Source of the DNA: Pseudomonas sp. BN411
GTDB lineage: Bacteria > Pseudomonadota > Gammaproteobacteria > Pseudomonadales > Pseudomonadaceae
NCBI RefSeq assembly: GCF_029871235.1
Contig: NZ_SSOM01000021.1
Location: forward strand, 1 to 35,876
Reading direction: 5' to 3'
Length of the DNA stretch: 35,876 bases
The notes below the pieces were generated by a model that worked only from the letters and a program-made list of their open reading frames with translations, was not told where the DNA came from and searched no databases. Of this stretch, positions 16,801 through 24,609 are shown one piece after another (within the stretch, counting starts at the first letter, position 1; the number at the start of each line of letters is the position of its first letter). The position numbers were made by a program, and so were the translations under genes.

Positions 16801-19800
16801 ACCGATGGCGGCACCCTCGGCCAGGTCCGGGTAACCCTTGGAGAAGGCGCCGCGCAGCAGGCCAACTCCGGCTACGTGGAAATCAACGATGCGCCGGTCA
16901 ACAGCCTGCCGGGCTTCCAGCCGGGCCTGGAGGACACGCCGCTGGCCATTCCGGGAATCAGGGTCAGCGACGTCGACGCCGAGCGCGATCCCAACGTCAA
17001 CGGCCGCGCCATCCAGGTCAGCCTCGAAGTGCTGCGCGGAACCCTGTCGCTTACCGGCGCAACCACCGGGGTGACAGTCACCGGCGCCGGCACCGCGAAC
17101 CTGTTGCTGGTGGGACGGATCGCCGACATCAATGCCGCCCTCGCCGGCCTTCGCTACCTGGGCAACCGGGATTTCAACGGCGTCGACTTCCTCGAAGTGG
17201 TGACCAACGACCTGGGGAACTACGGCGACTTCAATGGCAACGGCATTCCTGGCGAACTGGCCGACGCACGCACCGACAGCGACTTCCTGGTGATCCGGCT
17301 CGACCCGGTGAACGACGCGCCGCACGCGGTGAACGATAACGCCACGGCGCTGGAAGCCGGCGGCACCGCCAACATCATTGCGGGCATCAACCCGCGCGGG
17401 AATCTGCTGGACAACGATACCGATGTCGATATCGCCACCAACGGCGACCAGATCAACGTCAGATCGGTCACCTCTCCGCTCGGCGTCGTGGTCTCGGTTC
17501 CAGCGCTTGGCTCGGTGGAAGTGCTCGGGCGCTACGGCAAGCTGGTGATCCAGGCCAACGGCGCCTACCAGTACATCGTCGACAACGCCAATCCCGAGGT
17601 GCAGGCGCTGCGCCTGGCCTCTCAGCAGTTGACCGAGAACTTCACCTACGTGATCTCGGACATCGGCATCGGCGGGCCGCCGCTGCAATCCTCGGCCGTC
17701 TTCTCAGTGGTCATCCAGGGCGCCAACGACACCCCGGTAGGCATCGATGACACGGGCACGGCCATCGAGAAAGGTGGCGTCAACAACACCGATATCGGCA
17801 ACCCCGGCGATAACCCACCCGTCGGTTTCCCGGTTGCAGGTTCCAATGCCACCGGCAATGTACTGACCAACGACCTGGACGTGGACGGCGGCGAAAACCC
17901 GGCGGACCCGATCAACTACGGCGAAACCAAACGTGTCAGTGGTATTCGCAACCTGCGAGAACTCGCACCCGGCCTGATGTTCATCGTGCCCAATGGTGGC
18001 AGCGTCAGCCTCGGCGGCACCTACGGCATCCTCACCATCGGCTCCGATGGCAGCTACAGCTATGTGATCAACGACAACAGCACCGCGGTACAGCGTCTGG
18101 GCCCCAACGACACGCTGTCCGACATCTTCACCTATCAGGTTACCGATGCGGCGGGCCTGAACGACCTGGCCGAGCTGCGCATCACCATTCGCGGCAACCA
18201 CGACAACCCCGTGGCCAGCGATGACCAGGCCGTGGCCCAGGCCGGTTCCGGCCCCAACGCCATTGGCGAGAGCAACCCCAGCGGCAACGTCATCCGTTTC
18301 CCCAGCCGCCCCGGCCCTATCACCCAGCCCGGCGGCAATGGCGTGGACAACGATGTCGACGCCGCCGACCGACCCAACACCCAGCTCAAGGTCAACGGTG
18401 TGCGCTCGGGCCTGGAAACCGCAGGCGGCGTGCTGATCGGGGTGGCTGCCGGTTCTACCAGCACCACCGGCGCTACCCTGCTGCTGGGCAACTTCGGCCT
18501 GCTGCGCATCGGCGCCGATGGTTCCTTCACCTATGACGTGGACAGCGCCAACCCCACGGTGCAGGCGTTGCAGGCCGGACAGACCCTGACCGAGACCTTC
18601 ACCTACCAGATCGTCGACACCAATGGCCTGACGGATCAGGCACAACTGGTGATTACCGTCCGTGGCATCAACGACCCGCCCATCGCCCAGAACCACTTCA
18701 ACATCGCGGTCGAACGCGGTGGCGTGGCCAACGGCCAGGCGGGCCTCGACCCCTCCGGCGACGCCCTGGTGTTCGACGTCGACCCGGACGGCGACCCGCT
18801 GAGCGTGATCTCGATCAGCAACGACACCCTGGGCACCAATGGCGTGATCGGCCAGGCCTTCGACGGCCAATACGGCACGCTGACGCTGAACGCCGACGGC
18901 ACTTACACCTACGTGCTGGACAACACCAACCCGGAAGTCGAAGCCCTGCGCCAGCTTTCGGACTTCCTGATCGAGAGCTTCACCTACGCCATCTCCGATG
19001 GCCAGGAAGCGCCCCAGTCAGCGCAGCTGGTACTCCTCATCCTTGGCCGCAACGACAACCCGGTGGCAACCAACGACACCGCCACGGCCGTGGAGGCCGG
19101 CGGGGTGAACAACGGCAGCGCCGGTGTGGACCCGAGCGGCAACGTGCTGGGCAACGACACCGACGTCGACGGGGGCGCCCTCGACGACATCGACTACGGT
19201 GAAACCCAGGCGGTGGAATCGGTACGGGCCGGTGCCGTGGAAGGCGTCGGCTCGGCAGGCACCCTCGGCAGCGAACTGCGTGGCCAATATGGCTGGCTGA
19301 CCCTGAACGCCGACGGCAGCTTCAGCTATCGCCTGGACAACAACCTGGCTGCAGTGCAGGCCCTGCGCGCCGGCAATACGCTGATCGACACCTTCAACTA
19401 CAGCGTCATCGACACCGCCGGTGCCACCGACATCGCCCTGCTGAACATCACCATCGAGGGCGCCAACGACACGCCGGTGGCCAACGACGACAGCGCCACA
19501 GCCATCGAGGCCGGAGGACTGAACAACGACATCCTGGGCACCGACGCCACCGGCAACGTGCTGGACAACGACACCGATGTCGACCGGTTCGGCGAGACGC
19601 TCACGGTCGTGGATGTGAGCCAGAGCGGTGTCGACGGCCTTGTCGGCGGTGGCCTCATCGGGCAATACGGCACCCTGACGCTGAACGCCAACGGCAGCTA
19701 CACCTACGTCGTCGACAACGACAACCCACTGGTGCAGGCACTGCTCACTGCCGGCGATACGCTGAGCGAGTCCTTCAGCTACACCATCCGCGACCTGGCC

Positions 19801-22293
19801 GGCGCCACCAGCACCGCCACCTTGACCATCACCATCCAGGGGCGCAATGACAATCCGCTGGCCGTGGACGACAGCACCGTGGCCGTGGAAGCCGGCGGCA
19901 CCGGCAACGCTACGCCGGGCGTGAACCCGAGCGGCAACCTGCTGCACAACGACCGCGACGTGGACGCCGGCGACAGCAAGGCGGTCGACGGCATCCGCAC
20001 CGGCAGCGAATCCGCGGGCGGCACCTTCACCGCCGTGAGCGGCAGCCAGGTGATCGCGGGCACCTACGGCACTCTGACGATTGCCGCCAACGGCACCTAC
20101 ACCTACGTGGTGAACAACGACCTGGCGGCGGTCCAGGCCCTCAAACCGGGCGACACCCTGCAGGAAGTCTTCAGCTACCGCATGCGCGACACCGCCGGCG
20201 CCGAGGACATTGCCCAGTTCACCATCACCGTCCAGGGTGCCTGGGACGCTCCGGTCGCCCAGGACGACCTGAACATCGGCATCACCGACAATGGCGACGG
20301 CCTGGTGCTCAACCCCAGCGGCAACGTGCTGCCCAACGACAGCGATGTCGACCAGGGCGACCAGCTCACCGTCACCGGCATCCGCACGGGGCCGGAAAAC
20401 GGCAGCGGCACCGCTGGCACGGTCGGCAGCGTGCTGGTCGGCCAGTACGGCACGCTGGTGATCAATGCCGACGGCAGCTACCACTACACCATCGACATTT
20501 CCAACCCGGACGTGCTCGCCCTCGACCTGCTGGACACCCTGGTAGATCACTTCACCTATGAAGTGACCGACCTCGGCGGTCTCACCGACCTGGCGCAACT
20601 GTCGATCATCGTCGTCGGCCGCAACGACGCCCCGGATGGTTTCGACGATGAGGCCACGGCCGTCGAGGCCGGCGGCCTGAACAACGACACCCCCGGCCTG
20701 AACCCCAGCGGCAACGTGCTGAACAACGACTCCGACCTCGAAGGGCAGCCGCTGTCGGTGACAGGCATCCGCACCGGTACGGAAGCCGGCAGCGGCACCA
20801 GCGGGACCGTCGGCACGGTGCTGCGCGGCCACTACGGCGACCTGACGATGAACGCCGACGGCAGCTGGACCTACGTGGTCGACAACAGCCTGGCCGAGGT
20901 GCAGGCGTTGCGTATCAGTGGCCAGACGCTGGTGGACACCTTCACCTACACCCTGGCTGACACGCACCTGGACACCGACACCGCCGAGTTGCGCATCACC
21001 ATCGACGGGCGCAACGACACGCCGATCGCCCAGGATGACGGCAGCACGGCGGTGGAGGCCGGCGGCGTGGGCAACAACATCCCCGGCAGCAATCCGTCCG
21101 GCAATGTCCTGACCAACGACCAGGACGTGGACAGCGTCGCCAACGGCGAAACCCGGCAAGTCCTCTCAGCCACCAGCGAACTGGGCAACAGCGCTGGCGC
21201 CGGCGTGGCCCTGGTGGGCCGCTACGGCACGCTGACCCTCAACGCCGATGGCAGCTACACCTATGTGCTGGATAACGCCAACCCGTTGGTGCAGGCACTG
21301 CGTACCGCCGGCGAAACCCTGCGCGAAACCTTCACCTACGTCATGCGCGACACGACCGGTGCCCAGTCCGAAGCACGGCTGAACCTGCTGATCCAGGGCG
21401 CCAACGACAACCCCGTCGCCCGCGACGACAGCAATGTCGCCAGCGACCAGACCCCAGCGCCCCAGGCTGGCGGCAACGTGCTGCCCAACGACTCGGACGT
21501 GGACGGTGGCGAGCAGTTGCAGGTGGTGGGCATCCGCACCGGCGCCGAGACCGGCAGCGGTACTGCCGGCGTGGTCGGCCAGGCCATCCTGGGCCGCTTC
21601 GGCACCCTGGTGATCAATGCCGACGGCAGCTACAGCTACAGCATCGACCTCACCAGCCCGGAAGTACTGCGTGCCGCCGGCCTGGGCCGCGTGCTGCAGG
21701 ATGTCTTCACCTACACCCTTGGCGACCGCGCCGGGGCGACGGACCTGGCGCAACTGGTCATCGACCTGGACATCGCCGCGCCCTTCATCCCCGCGCCGGA
21801 AAGTGGCCTGATCGACCCGCACTTCGACCGTGACGACCTCGATCCCTTCCGCCGCCCGCCGCTACCCGGCGTGGACCCGGTGGTCTTCGTCGGCCCTGTC
21901 GTGGAACGCAATGACCGGCTCCTCACGCTGTCCAGCTGGGAGGCCGACGGCAGCAACCTGGCCCTGGGGCGGGTTCCGGAAATCCAGAGCGACACCCTCG
22001 GCAACCGTCTTGGCCAGACACCCGGCCAGTTCGTGTCCCGTGCGGTGCGCGAAAGCCGCGTGGAGAGCGACCTGGACCTGGCGTGGATCCTCGGCCGTCA
22101 TGGTCGGATCAACCTCAGCGCAGATGGCCTGCTGGCCGACCCATCGGTATTTGCCCCCAGCGCGGAGAACCTCACCCAAGGCGAGGCACAGCTGCCACCG
22201 CCGTCCGACACCCGTACCGCCCCCGGTTTCCGCGCCCAGTTGCGCGAGGCCGCCGAGCGCCTGCGCGCCCTCGGCAACGGCACCCCCGAATGA
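10831..22293 (+). CDS. Giant VCBS-repeat surface/secreted protein with LEPR leader motif and DUF4347
   Basis: A 3,820-residue predicted exported adhesin-like protein. Order: residues 1-45, a basic leader with MALEPRILFDGA (22-33), the LEPR-XLL type motif; 70-240, DUF4347, with ILSHG (His129) and QLYGC (Cys172, the only cysteine in the protein); about 242-1880, nine DUF11/isopeptide-like beta units of 150-200 residues; 1883-1990, an SdrD-B-like domain (ISGTLWNDTG...); 2010-2165, a cadherin-like LEDTPL domain; 2167-3650, eleven VCBS repeats (GNVL.NDTDVD...YGTLTLNADGSYTYV...L.DTFTY), each ending ND.P; and 3651-3820, a proline-rich and then helical C-terminus I do not recognise. There is no Sec signal, no RTX nonapeptide block and no visible C-terminal type I signal. 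It heads a five-gene operon of export-type proteins, so it is the likely substrate. The role is probably attachment or biofilm; this is an inference. Confidence 0.9.
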   Translation: MDIDTKSGARVPPVFKPQRRAMALEPRILFDGAAAAAVDQQHQDNGDAGKATTDHATPNDARSEPGQQQSASRHLLVLDSRIEGREQLTAQLPGNVDVLVVEANQDGLAAISAALAKLGQLDSIQILSHGASGEFTLGKTTLTADNIEQFAQPLSQWSQSLSEGADIQLYGCKVGEGNAGRTLVNELARWTGADVAASSDNTGSTRAGGDWDLEVTSGDIDKPIALAATATAAYDRLLAAGPSTTLTGGADVLLGDTFTFDVTFTNISTDTGYAPFIDLFFPATGKDGAGAEIDDGATFVSATYLGQNLTTHVLTFDANGRASHPLAVGTDGKPLIINAADFGMRAGDQMVVVELPFASVTQGQPPITVQVTASLSDLADTDFSFSGTTPDLTIRARSGFQYGNDSLNNPATDPSILEPSANADSYVVHPTVITFDQVITTPEGETATGPNYGRELDVIITPADSQTLTDVVLVQPVPDNVIVTGITPGAGGTITSITFHNGSTVTDPTFIQRILAQNSDGDLSNDLYISEFTVRYPTLTGATTTGVNFFVPEADANGVPVLNAATGDDVTITFGAPTAAGSWQPLDPRDATNGPIVFDGTGDDVSFVAKSITLEKQVSVRTDVGTTGLSPGDILNYNLNLALSDYFAFGRTFLGAGNFAVFDRLGDGQSLIPGTATLTISQNGATQTVALLSQSIVNADGSTSITFNIGASLANAFGIRQWLNGDLAFDNRLEGATLAVIAYQARVAQSYTPPAGAPHSEINEGDSFGNNATATATVLFDPNNLSGFDESDGSSTLSTIPTSQVQIDLAGLNGGGAPAPGTELRPGDSVTFRLSYDLVTGDYENFKLTAYLPLPLFDLTGIDPNTIWRLATGNTNPNSPTSVTIGPGNSLVFTFADYVNPSITGSRIAIDFTLTVSDQPFADQRAFNVLGESSQTRTLDKSVLLTTDDVTLIASVAEPVLNMSHGVVSASHGTVTGTTGTWNAPGTAGRPFSGSITDILAVNGNVTGIDASDRLRLATAIENHGGGNAYDVSTRITLPPGLSFVGGNLSAANLLIYRGDGTQLVAGTHFTVNNATNTITFIDAPGVGALLAGRPGTAADNSGANVVVITYDAQVAANIGASATLQTTAQLTHYASAEGGQNFVPAPLSDIASQQVSAPVISKNFAGGSLDNSDSSATHTTGANLVVGESMLYDIIVTLPEGTTQNLRIDDLIPPGLRLDTGFNANQGYQLITTAGGALTANFAGTVTVGSITAPTGTLGTDGTDARFTFTAAGAAGDNNTGNNSFVIRVRLVASNVIGNQAGGVRQNDARLSYSDPDGNTPNGTTPLNRDVNLTGTKPSITIQEPTLQLTQQLITNPGLGFDEGDRVDFSVTIANGNAGSDYDAFDIAFSSQLPTEMDQLTVVSAIYTVGGVSTDISARFRLDPTGRTLINTGNVDIAKGGTLVIRVTGVVNATGASVAEFDNLANVRWSSLNGSNINGAADPAGERTGLDGLLNSGVLNDYQRSSALIIPVAQAIRFSRVGGLSDTAAPNPTDAPVETVSIGEIIRYRAAVLVPEGSNPNYQLIITLDDGLTVDDISTMRIGFISDGGLVTSLGDLIIGGTLQIIGNENSPEAQLITPNLSGAAPTGVINPIYVVLDTDANGRQVVTLNLGNLTNGPFGNGNDGNDDDLEGVVFEFNARVDNSLGNQNTKQLGVTVHDRVNGIVRTTSDTLFERIVEPGFTNLDKTVTDFNANPGGTLGTATVTVGFTSNGSLPAYDVHLTDGFPTGSNYSLLSITIGGTTYNPGNLPAGVSFSTTGGVTVDIAQINSGTSVSVVYSVQVPNSATIASTDATLRWSSLPETFTSWGGTAVGTDGTAAGERTGADGPGPDGTTLNNYVLREGAGLGIISGTLWNDTGTAATAPNDRTPDPDPVPGTPAYELAIANQTIKLIWAGKDGVLGNGDDKTFTTTTNANGRFSFGVLPSGLYRIDAPTTVNSIAQFGELRVRIDTDGGTLGQVRVTLGEGAAQQANSGYVEINDAPVNSLPGFQPGLEDTPLAIPGIRVSDVDAERDPNVNGRAIQVSLEVLRGTLSLTGATTGVTVTGAGTANLLLVGRIADINAALAGLRYLGNRDFNGVDFLEVVTNDLGNYGDFNGNGIPGELADARTDSDFLVIRLDPVNDAPHAVNDNATALEAGGTANIIAGINPRGNLLDNDTDVDIATNGDQINVRSVTSPLGVVVSVPALGSVEVLGRYGKLVIQANGAYQYIVDNANPEVQALRLASQQLTENFTYVISDIGIGGPPLQSSAVFSVVIQGANDTPVGIDDTGTAIEKGGVNNTDIGNPGDNPPVGFPVAGSNATGNVLTNDLDVDGGENPADPINYGETKRVSGIRNLRELAPGLMFIVPNGGSVSLGGTYGILTIGSDGSYSYVINDNSTAVQRLGPNDTLSDIFTYQVTDAAGLNDLAELRITIRGNHDNPVASDDQAVAQAGSGPNAIGESNPSGNVIRFPSRPGPITQPGGNGVDNDVDAADRPNTQLKVNGVRSGLETAGGVLIGVAAGSTSTTGATLLLGNFGLLRIGADGSFTYDVDSANPTVQALQAGQTLTETFTYQIVDTNGLTDQAQLVITVRGINDPPIAQNHFNIAVERGGVANGQAGLDPSGDALVFDVDPDGDPLSVISISNDTLGTNGVIGQAFDGQYGTLTLNADGTYTYVLDNTNPEVEALRQLSDFLIESFTYAISDGQEAPQSAQLVLLILGRNDNPVATNDTATAVEAGGVNNGSAGVDPSGNVLGNDTDVDGGALDDIDYGETQAVESVRAGAVEGVGSAGTLGSELRGQYGWLTLNADGSFSYRLDNNLAAVQALRAGNTLIDTFNYSVIDTAGATDIALLNITIEGANDTPVANDDSATAIEAGGLNNDILGTDATGNVLDNDTDVDRFGETLTVVDVSQSGVDGLVGGGLIGQYGTLTLNANGSYTYVVDNDNPLVQALLTAGDTLSESFSYTIRDLAGATSTATLTITIQGRNDNPLAVDDSTVAVEAGGTGNATPGVNPSGNLLHNDRDVDAGDSKAVDGIRTGSESAGGTFTAVSGSQVIAGTYGTLTIAANGTYTYVVNNDLAAVQALKPGDTLQEVFSYRMRDTAGAEDIAQFTITVQGAWDAPVAQDDLNIGITDNGDGLVLNPSGNVLPNDSDVDQGDQLTVTGIRTGPENGSGTAGTVGSVLVGQYGTLVINADGSYHYTIDISNPDVLALDLLDTLVDHFTYEVTDLGGLTDLAQLSIIVVGRNDAPDGFDDEATAVEAGGLNNDTPGLNPSGNVLNNDSDLEGQPLSVTGIRTGTEAGSGTSGTVGTVLRGHYGDLTMNADGSWTYVVDNSLAEVQALRISGQTLVDTFTYTLADTHLDTDTAELRITIDGRNDTPIAQDDGSTAVEAGGVGNNIPGSNPSGNVLTNDQDVDSVANGETRQVLSATSELGNSAGAGVALVGRYGTLTLNADGSYTYVLDNANPLVQALRTAGETLRETFTYVMRDTTGAQSEARLNLLIQGANDNPVARDDSNVASDQTPAPQAGGNVLPNDSDVDGGEQLQVVGIRTGAETGSGTAGVVGQAILGRFGTLVINADGSYSYSIDLTSPEVLRAAGLGRVLQDVFTYTLGDRAGATDLAQLVIDLDIAAPFIPAPESGLIDPHFDRDDLDPFRRPPLPGVDPVVFVGPVVERNDRLLTLSSWEADGSNLALGRVPEIQSDTLGNRLGQTPGQFVSRAVRESRVESDLDLAWILGRHGRINLSADGLLADPSVFAPSAENLTQGEAQLPPPSDTRTAPGFRAQLREAAERLRALGNGTPE

Positions 22294-22313
22294 GCAGGAA
22301 TCAAGGACTGACC

Positions 22314-23846
22314 ATGCCAAGAACGCCCCTTACACTCCTCAGCGCCGCCATCGCCTCCAGCCTGCTGCTAGGTGCCTGTTCGGCCATGAAGCCCCACGTC
22401 TACACCGAGGAGGAAAGCCGACAGCGCATCGTCCAGGACCAGGCGCAGATGTACGCCGACCAGGAACCGGTAACCGCCCCCATCACCTTCTATGAAGCCG
22501 CCGCCCGGGCCCTGAAGTACAACCTGGACTACCGCCTGAAGCTGATGGAAAGCGCCCTCTCCAGCGACCTGCGCGACGTGTCCAGCCACGAGATGCTGCC
22601 GCGCCTGGTGGCCTCGGCTGGCTATGCCGGACGTAACAACGACTCCGGCGGCACCTCAATCGGCATCGAAGACCGCGAGGAAAGCTTGCGGGCATCCACC
22701 TCCGAGGAGCGCTACCGCGAACTCTACGGCCTGGGCCTCTCCTGGAGCCTGCTGGACTTCGGCGTGGCCTACTACCGTACCCAGCAGAAGAGCGACCAGA
22801 TCCTCATGGCCGAGGAACGCCGTCGCAAGGTGGCGCAGAACGTCCTGCAGGATGTGCGCAATGCGTACTGGCGCGCCGTAGGCGCCCAGCGCCTGATGCC
22901 CCAGGTGGACCGTCTGCTGGTGCGCACGCACCAGGCCCTGCTCTCCGCCCAGGAAGCCGAGTCCAAAGGCCTGTTGCCGCGCCAGGAAGTGCTGGCTTAC
23001 CAGCGCGCCCTGCTGGATTCCATCTACCTGCTCACCGTGCGCCGCCAGGACCTGGAGTTCGCCCAGGCCGAGCTGTCGGCCCTGATGTCGCTGCCGCCGG
23101 GCTCGAAGCTGGTCCTCGCTGACCAGACCGAACAGCCCCTGCCGGAACTGAAGCAGGACATCAACCGGCTGGAGCAGCTCTCCCTGGAGAACCGCCCGGA
23201 GATCATGGAAGAGTGGTACCGCAAGCGGGTCAACGAAAACGACCTGAAGATCGCCAAGGCCCAGCTCTGGCCCAACGTCAGCCTGGACTTCGGCTACAAG
23301 TACGACACCAACAAGTTCCTCTACAACAGCCACTGGACCGAGACCGGGTTGCAGGTGTCGTTGAACCTGCTGCGCCTCTTGCAACTGCCGTCCCTCAACA
23401 ACGCCACCGAGTCCCAGGCGAAAACGGACGACATGCGCCGCGTGGCGCTGTCCATGGCCATCCTCACCCAGGTGCGCGTCGGCACCCTGCGCTACCAGCT
23501 GGCGCGCCAGGAAGTGGAATTCGCCGACCAGAGCCTGCGGGTGGACCAGAGCCTGCTCGACTACGCCCAGGCCGCGCGCAACACCTCCTACGGTTCGGAA
23601 CTGGAGCTGATCCGCGCCGAAGGCCGTTACCTGCTGTCGCGCTACCAGCGCGAAGCCGCCTACTCCAGTGCCCAGGCCGCCTGGGGCCGGCTGTACAACT
23701 CCATCGGCCTGGACATCCTCCCGGAGCAGATCGAGAAGCACGACATCCCGACGCTGGCCCGCGAAATCCAGCGCACCCTGGAAGAGCAACAACGCGCCAA
23801 ACTCCTCGCCAACCAACAAGGAACACCGCATGTCGTACAACGCTGA
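22314..23846 (+). CDS. TolC-family outer-membrane channel lipoprotein
   Basis: A 510-residue outer-membrane efflux protein. The signal peptide MPRTPLTLLSAAIASSLLLG is followed by AC, so LLGAC is a lipobox with Cys22 as the acylated residue, as in OprM-type TolC proteins. The body has the two-fold TolC pattern: YEAAARALKYNLDYRLKLME near the start of the first half, and long helices rich in Q, E, A and R (ERRRKVAQNVLQDVRNAYWR, QDLEFAQAELSALMSLPPGS) and again in the second half. I prefer the ATG at 22314, preceded by CAAGGAC. An in-frame ATG at 22290 overlaps the giant gene's stop as ATGA. It would form the outer-membrane exit for the operon's substrate together with the HlyD-type proteins. Confidence 0.9.
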   Translation: MPRTPLTLLSAAIASSLLLGACSAMKPHVYTEEESRQRIVQDQAQMYADQEPVTAPITFYEAAARALKYNLDYRLKLMESALSSDLRDVSSHEMLPRLVASAGYAGRNNDSGGTSIGIEDREESLRASTSEERYRELYGLGLSWSLLDFGVAYYRTQQKSDQILMAEERRRKVAQNVLQDVRNAYWRAVGAQRLMPQVDRLLVRTHQALLSAQEAESKGLLPRQEVLAYQRALLDSIYLLTVRRQDLEFAQAELSALMSLPPGSKLVLADQTEQPLPELKQDINRLEQLSLENRPEIMEEWYRKRVNENDLKIAKAQLWPNVSLDFGYKYDTNKFLYNSHWTETGLQVSLNLLRLLQLPSLNNATESQAKTDDMRRVALSMAILTQVRVGTLRYQLARQEVEFADQSLRVDQSLLDYAQAARNTSYGSELELIRAEGRYLLSRYQREAAYSSAQAAWGRLYNSIGLDILPEQIEKHDIPTLAREIQRTLEEQQRAKLLANQQGTPHVVQR

Positions 23847-24609
23847 GCGCAGTCTGCTCGCACTTTTGCTGTCCCTTGTCCCTTTGCTTCCGCTCCCCGC
23901 CGCCTATGCCGAAGACGTACCGGCGGCCAGTCCCCTCGGGGACCCCGGCGCCATTCGCGTGCTGCTCGCGGCTGACCTGGAGACCACCCTCTCCAGCCAG
24001 ATGAACGGCACCCTCGGCGAACTCAAGGCCTCCCTCGGCCAGCAGGTGGCGAAGAACGCCCTGCTGGCCCAACTCAACTGCGAGGAAGCCCAGGCCCGCG
24101 CCAAGGTGGCCGTCGCCGAGCTGACCATGGCCAGGCAGAACCTCGACGCCAAACGCAACCTGCGCAAGCTGGACGCCGTGGGCGACCTGGAAGTCGCCAT
24201 GGCCAATACCGAAGTGCAGAAAGCCGAAGGCGCACGCGCCCTGGCCCAGGCCCAGAGCGGCTACTGCCAGGTGCAGGCGCCGTTCGCCGGGCGGGTGGCC
24301 AAGGTCCACGTGAAGCCGTACCAGACCGTGGCCGCCGGTACGCCGCTGTTCGACCTGGTCAGCGACGGCGCCCTCAAGGTGCGCCTCAACGTGCCCTCCA
24401 GCCTGCTGCCCAGGCTCAAGCCGGGCCTGGCGCTGGAAGTGAGCATCCTGGAAACGGGCAAGTCCTATGGCGCCCATATCAGCGCTATCAACTCGCGGGT
24501 GGACGCCGTGGCCCAGACCGTGGAACTGGAGGCCCGGCTCGATGCCGAGCACCCGGAACTGATCGCCGGCATGAGCGGCACCGCACACTTCCCGCAAGCC
24601 AATGACTGA
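23830..24609 (+). CDS. Small periplasmic adaptor (HlyD/RND membrane-fusion type)
   Basis: A 259-residue membrane-fusion protein, shorter than the usual 350-450. A cleavable Sec signal (MSYNAERSLLALLLSLVPLL..PAAYA-EDV, cut near residue 27) means it is free in the periplasm. It shows the lipoyl/barrel-sandwich halves MNGTLGELKASLGQQVAKNA and YCQVQAPFAGRVAKVHVKPY, a short helical hairpin between them (about 75-130), and a C-terminal beta barrel (LNVPSSLLPRLKPGLALEV). It starts inside the TolC gene (17-nt overlap) after AAGGAAC. Two cysteines (NCEEA and GYCQV) flank the hairpin and could pair. It probably bridges the TolC-like channel to the two membrane-bound HlyD proteins encoded next. Confidence 0.88.
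   Translation: MSYNAERSLLALLLSLVPLLPLPAAYAEDVPAASPLGDPGAIRVLLAADLETTLSSQMNGTLGELKASLGQQVAKNALLAQLNCEEAQARAKVAVAELTMARQNLDAKRNLRKLDAVGDLEVAMANTEVQKAEGARALAQAQSGYCQVQAPFAGRVAKVHVKPYQTVAAGTPLFDLVSDGALKVRLNVPSSLLPRLKPGLALEVSILETGKSYGAHISAINSRVDAVAQTVELEARLDAEHPELIAGMSGTAHFPQAND

Noticed and set aside
10792-21159. Very long minus-strand open frames (931, 1,334 and 713 codons) opposite the giant gene
   Set aside because: They are antisense shadows produced by GC-rich codon bias in a repetitive Asp/Gly/Thr-rich gene. They consist of Val/Ala/Asp/Gly-rich low-complexity text with no recognisable domain or good start.
16900-21790. Possible RTX calcium-binding repeats
   Set aside because: The Asp/Gly/Asn-rich stretches are VCBS repeat linkers. 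No GGxGxDxUx nonapeptide blocks were found.
22083-22313. Longer N-terminus for the TolC-like protein
   Set aside because: It would overlap the end of the giant gene by 200 bp and bury the lipobox signal peptide that starts at 22314.
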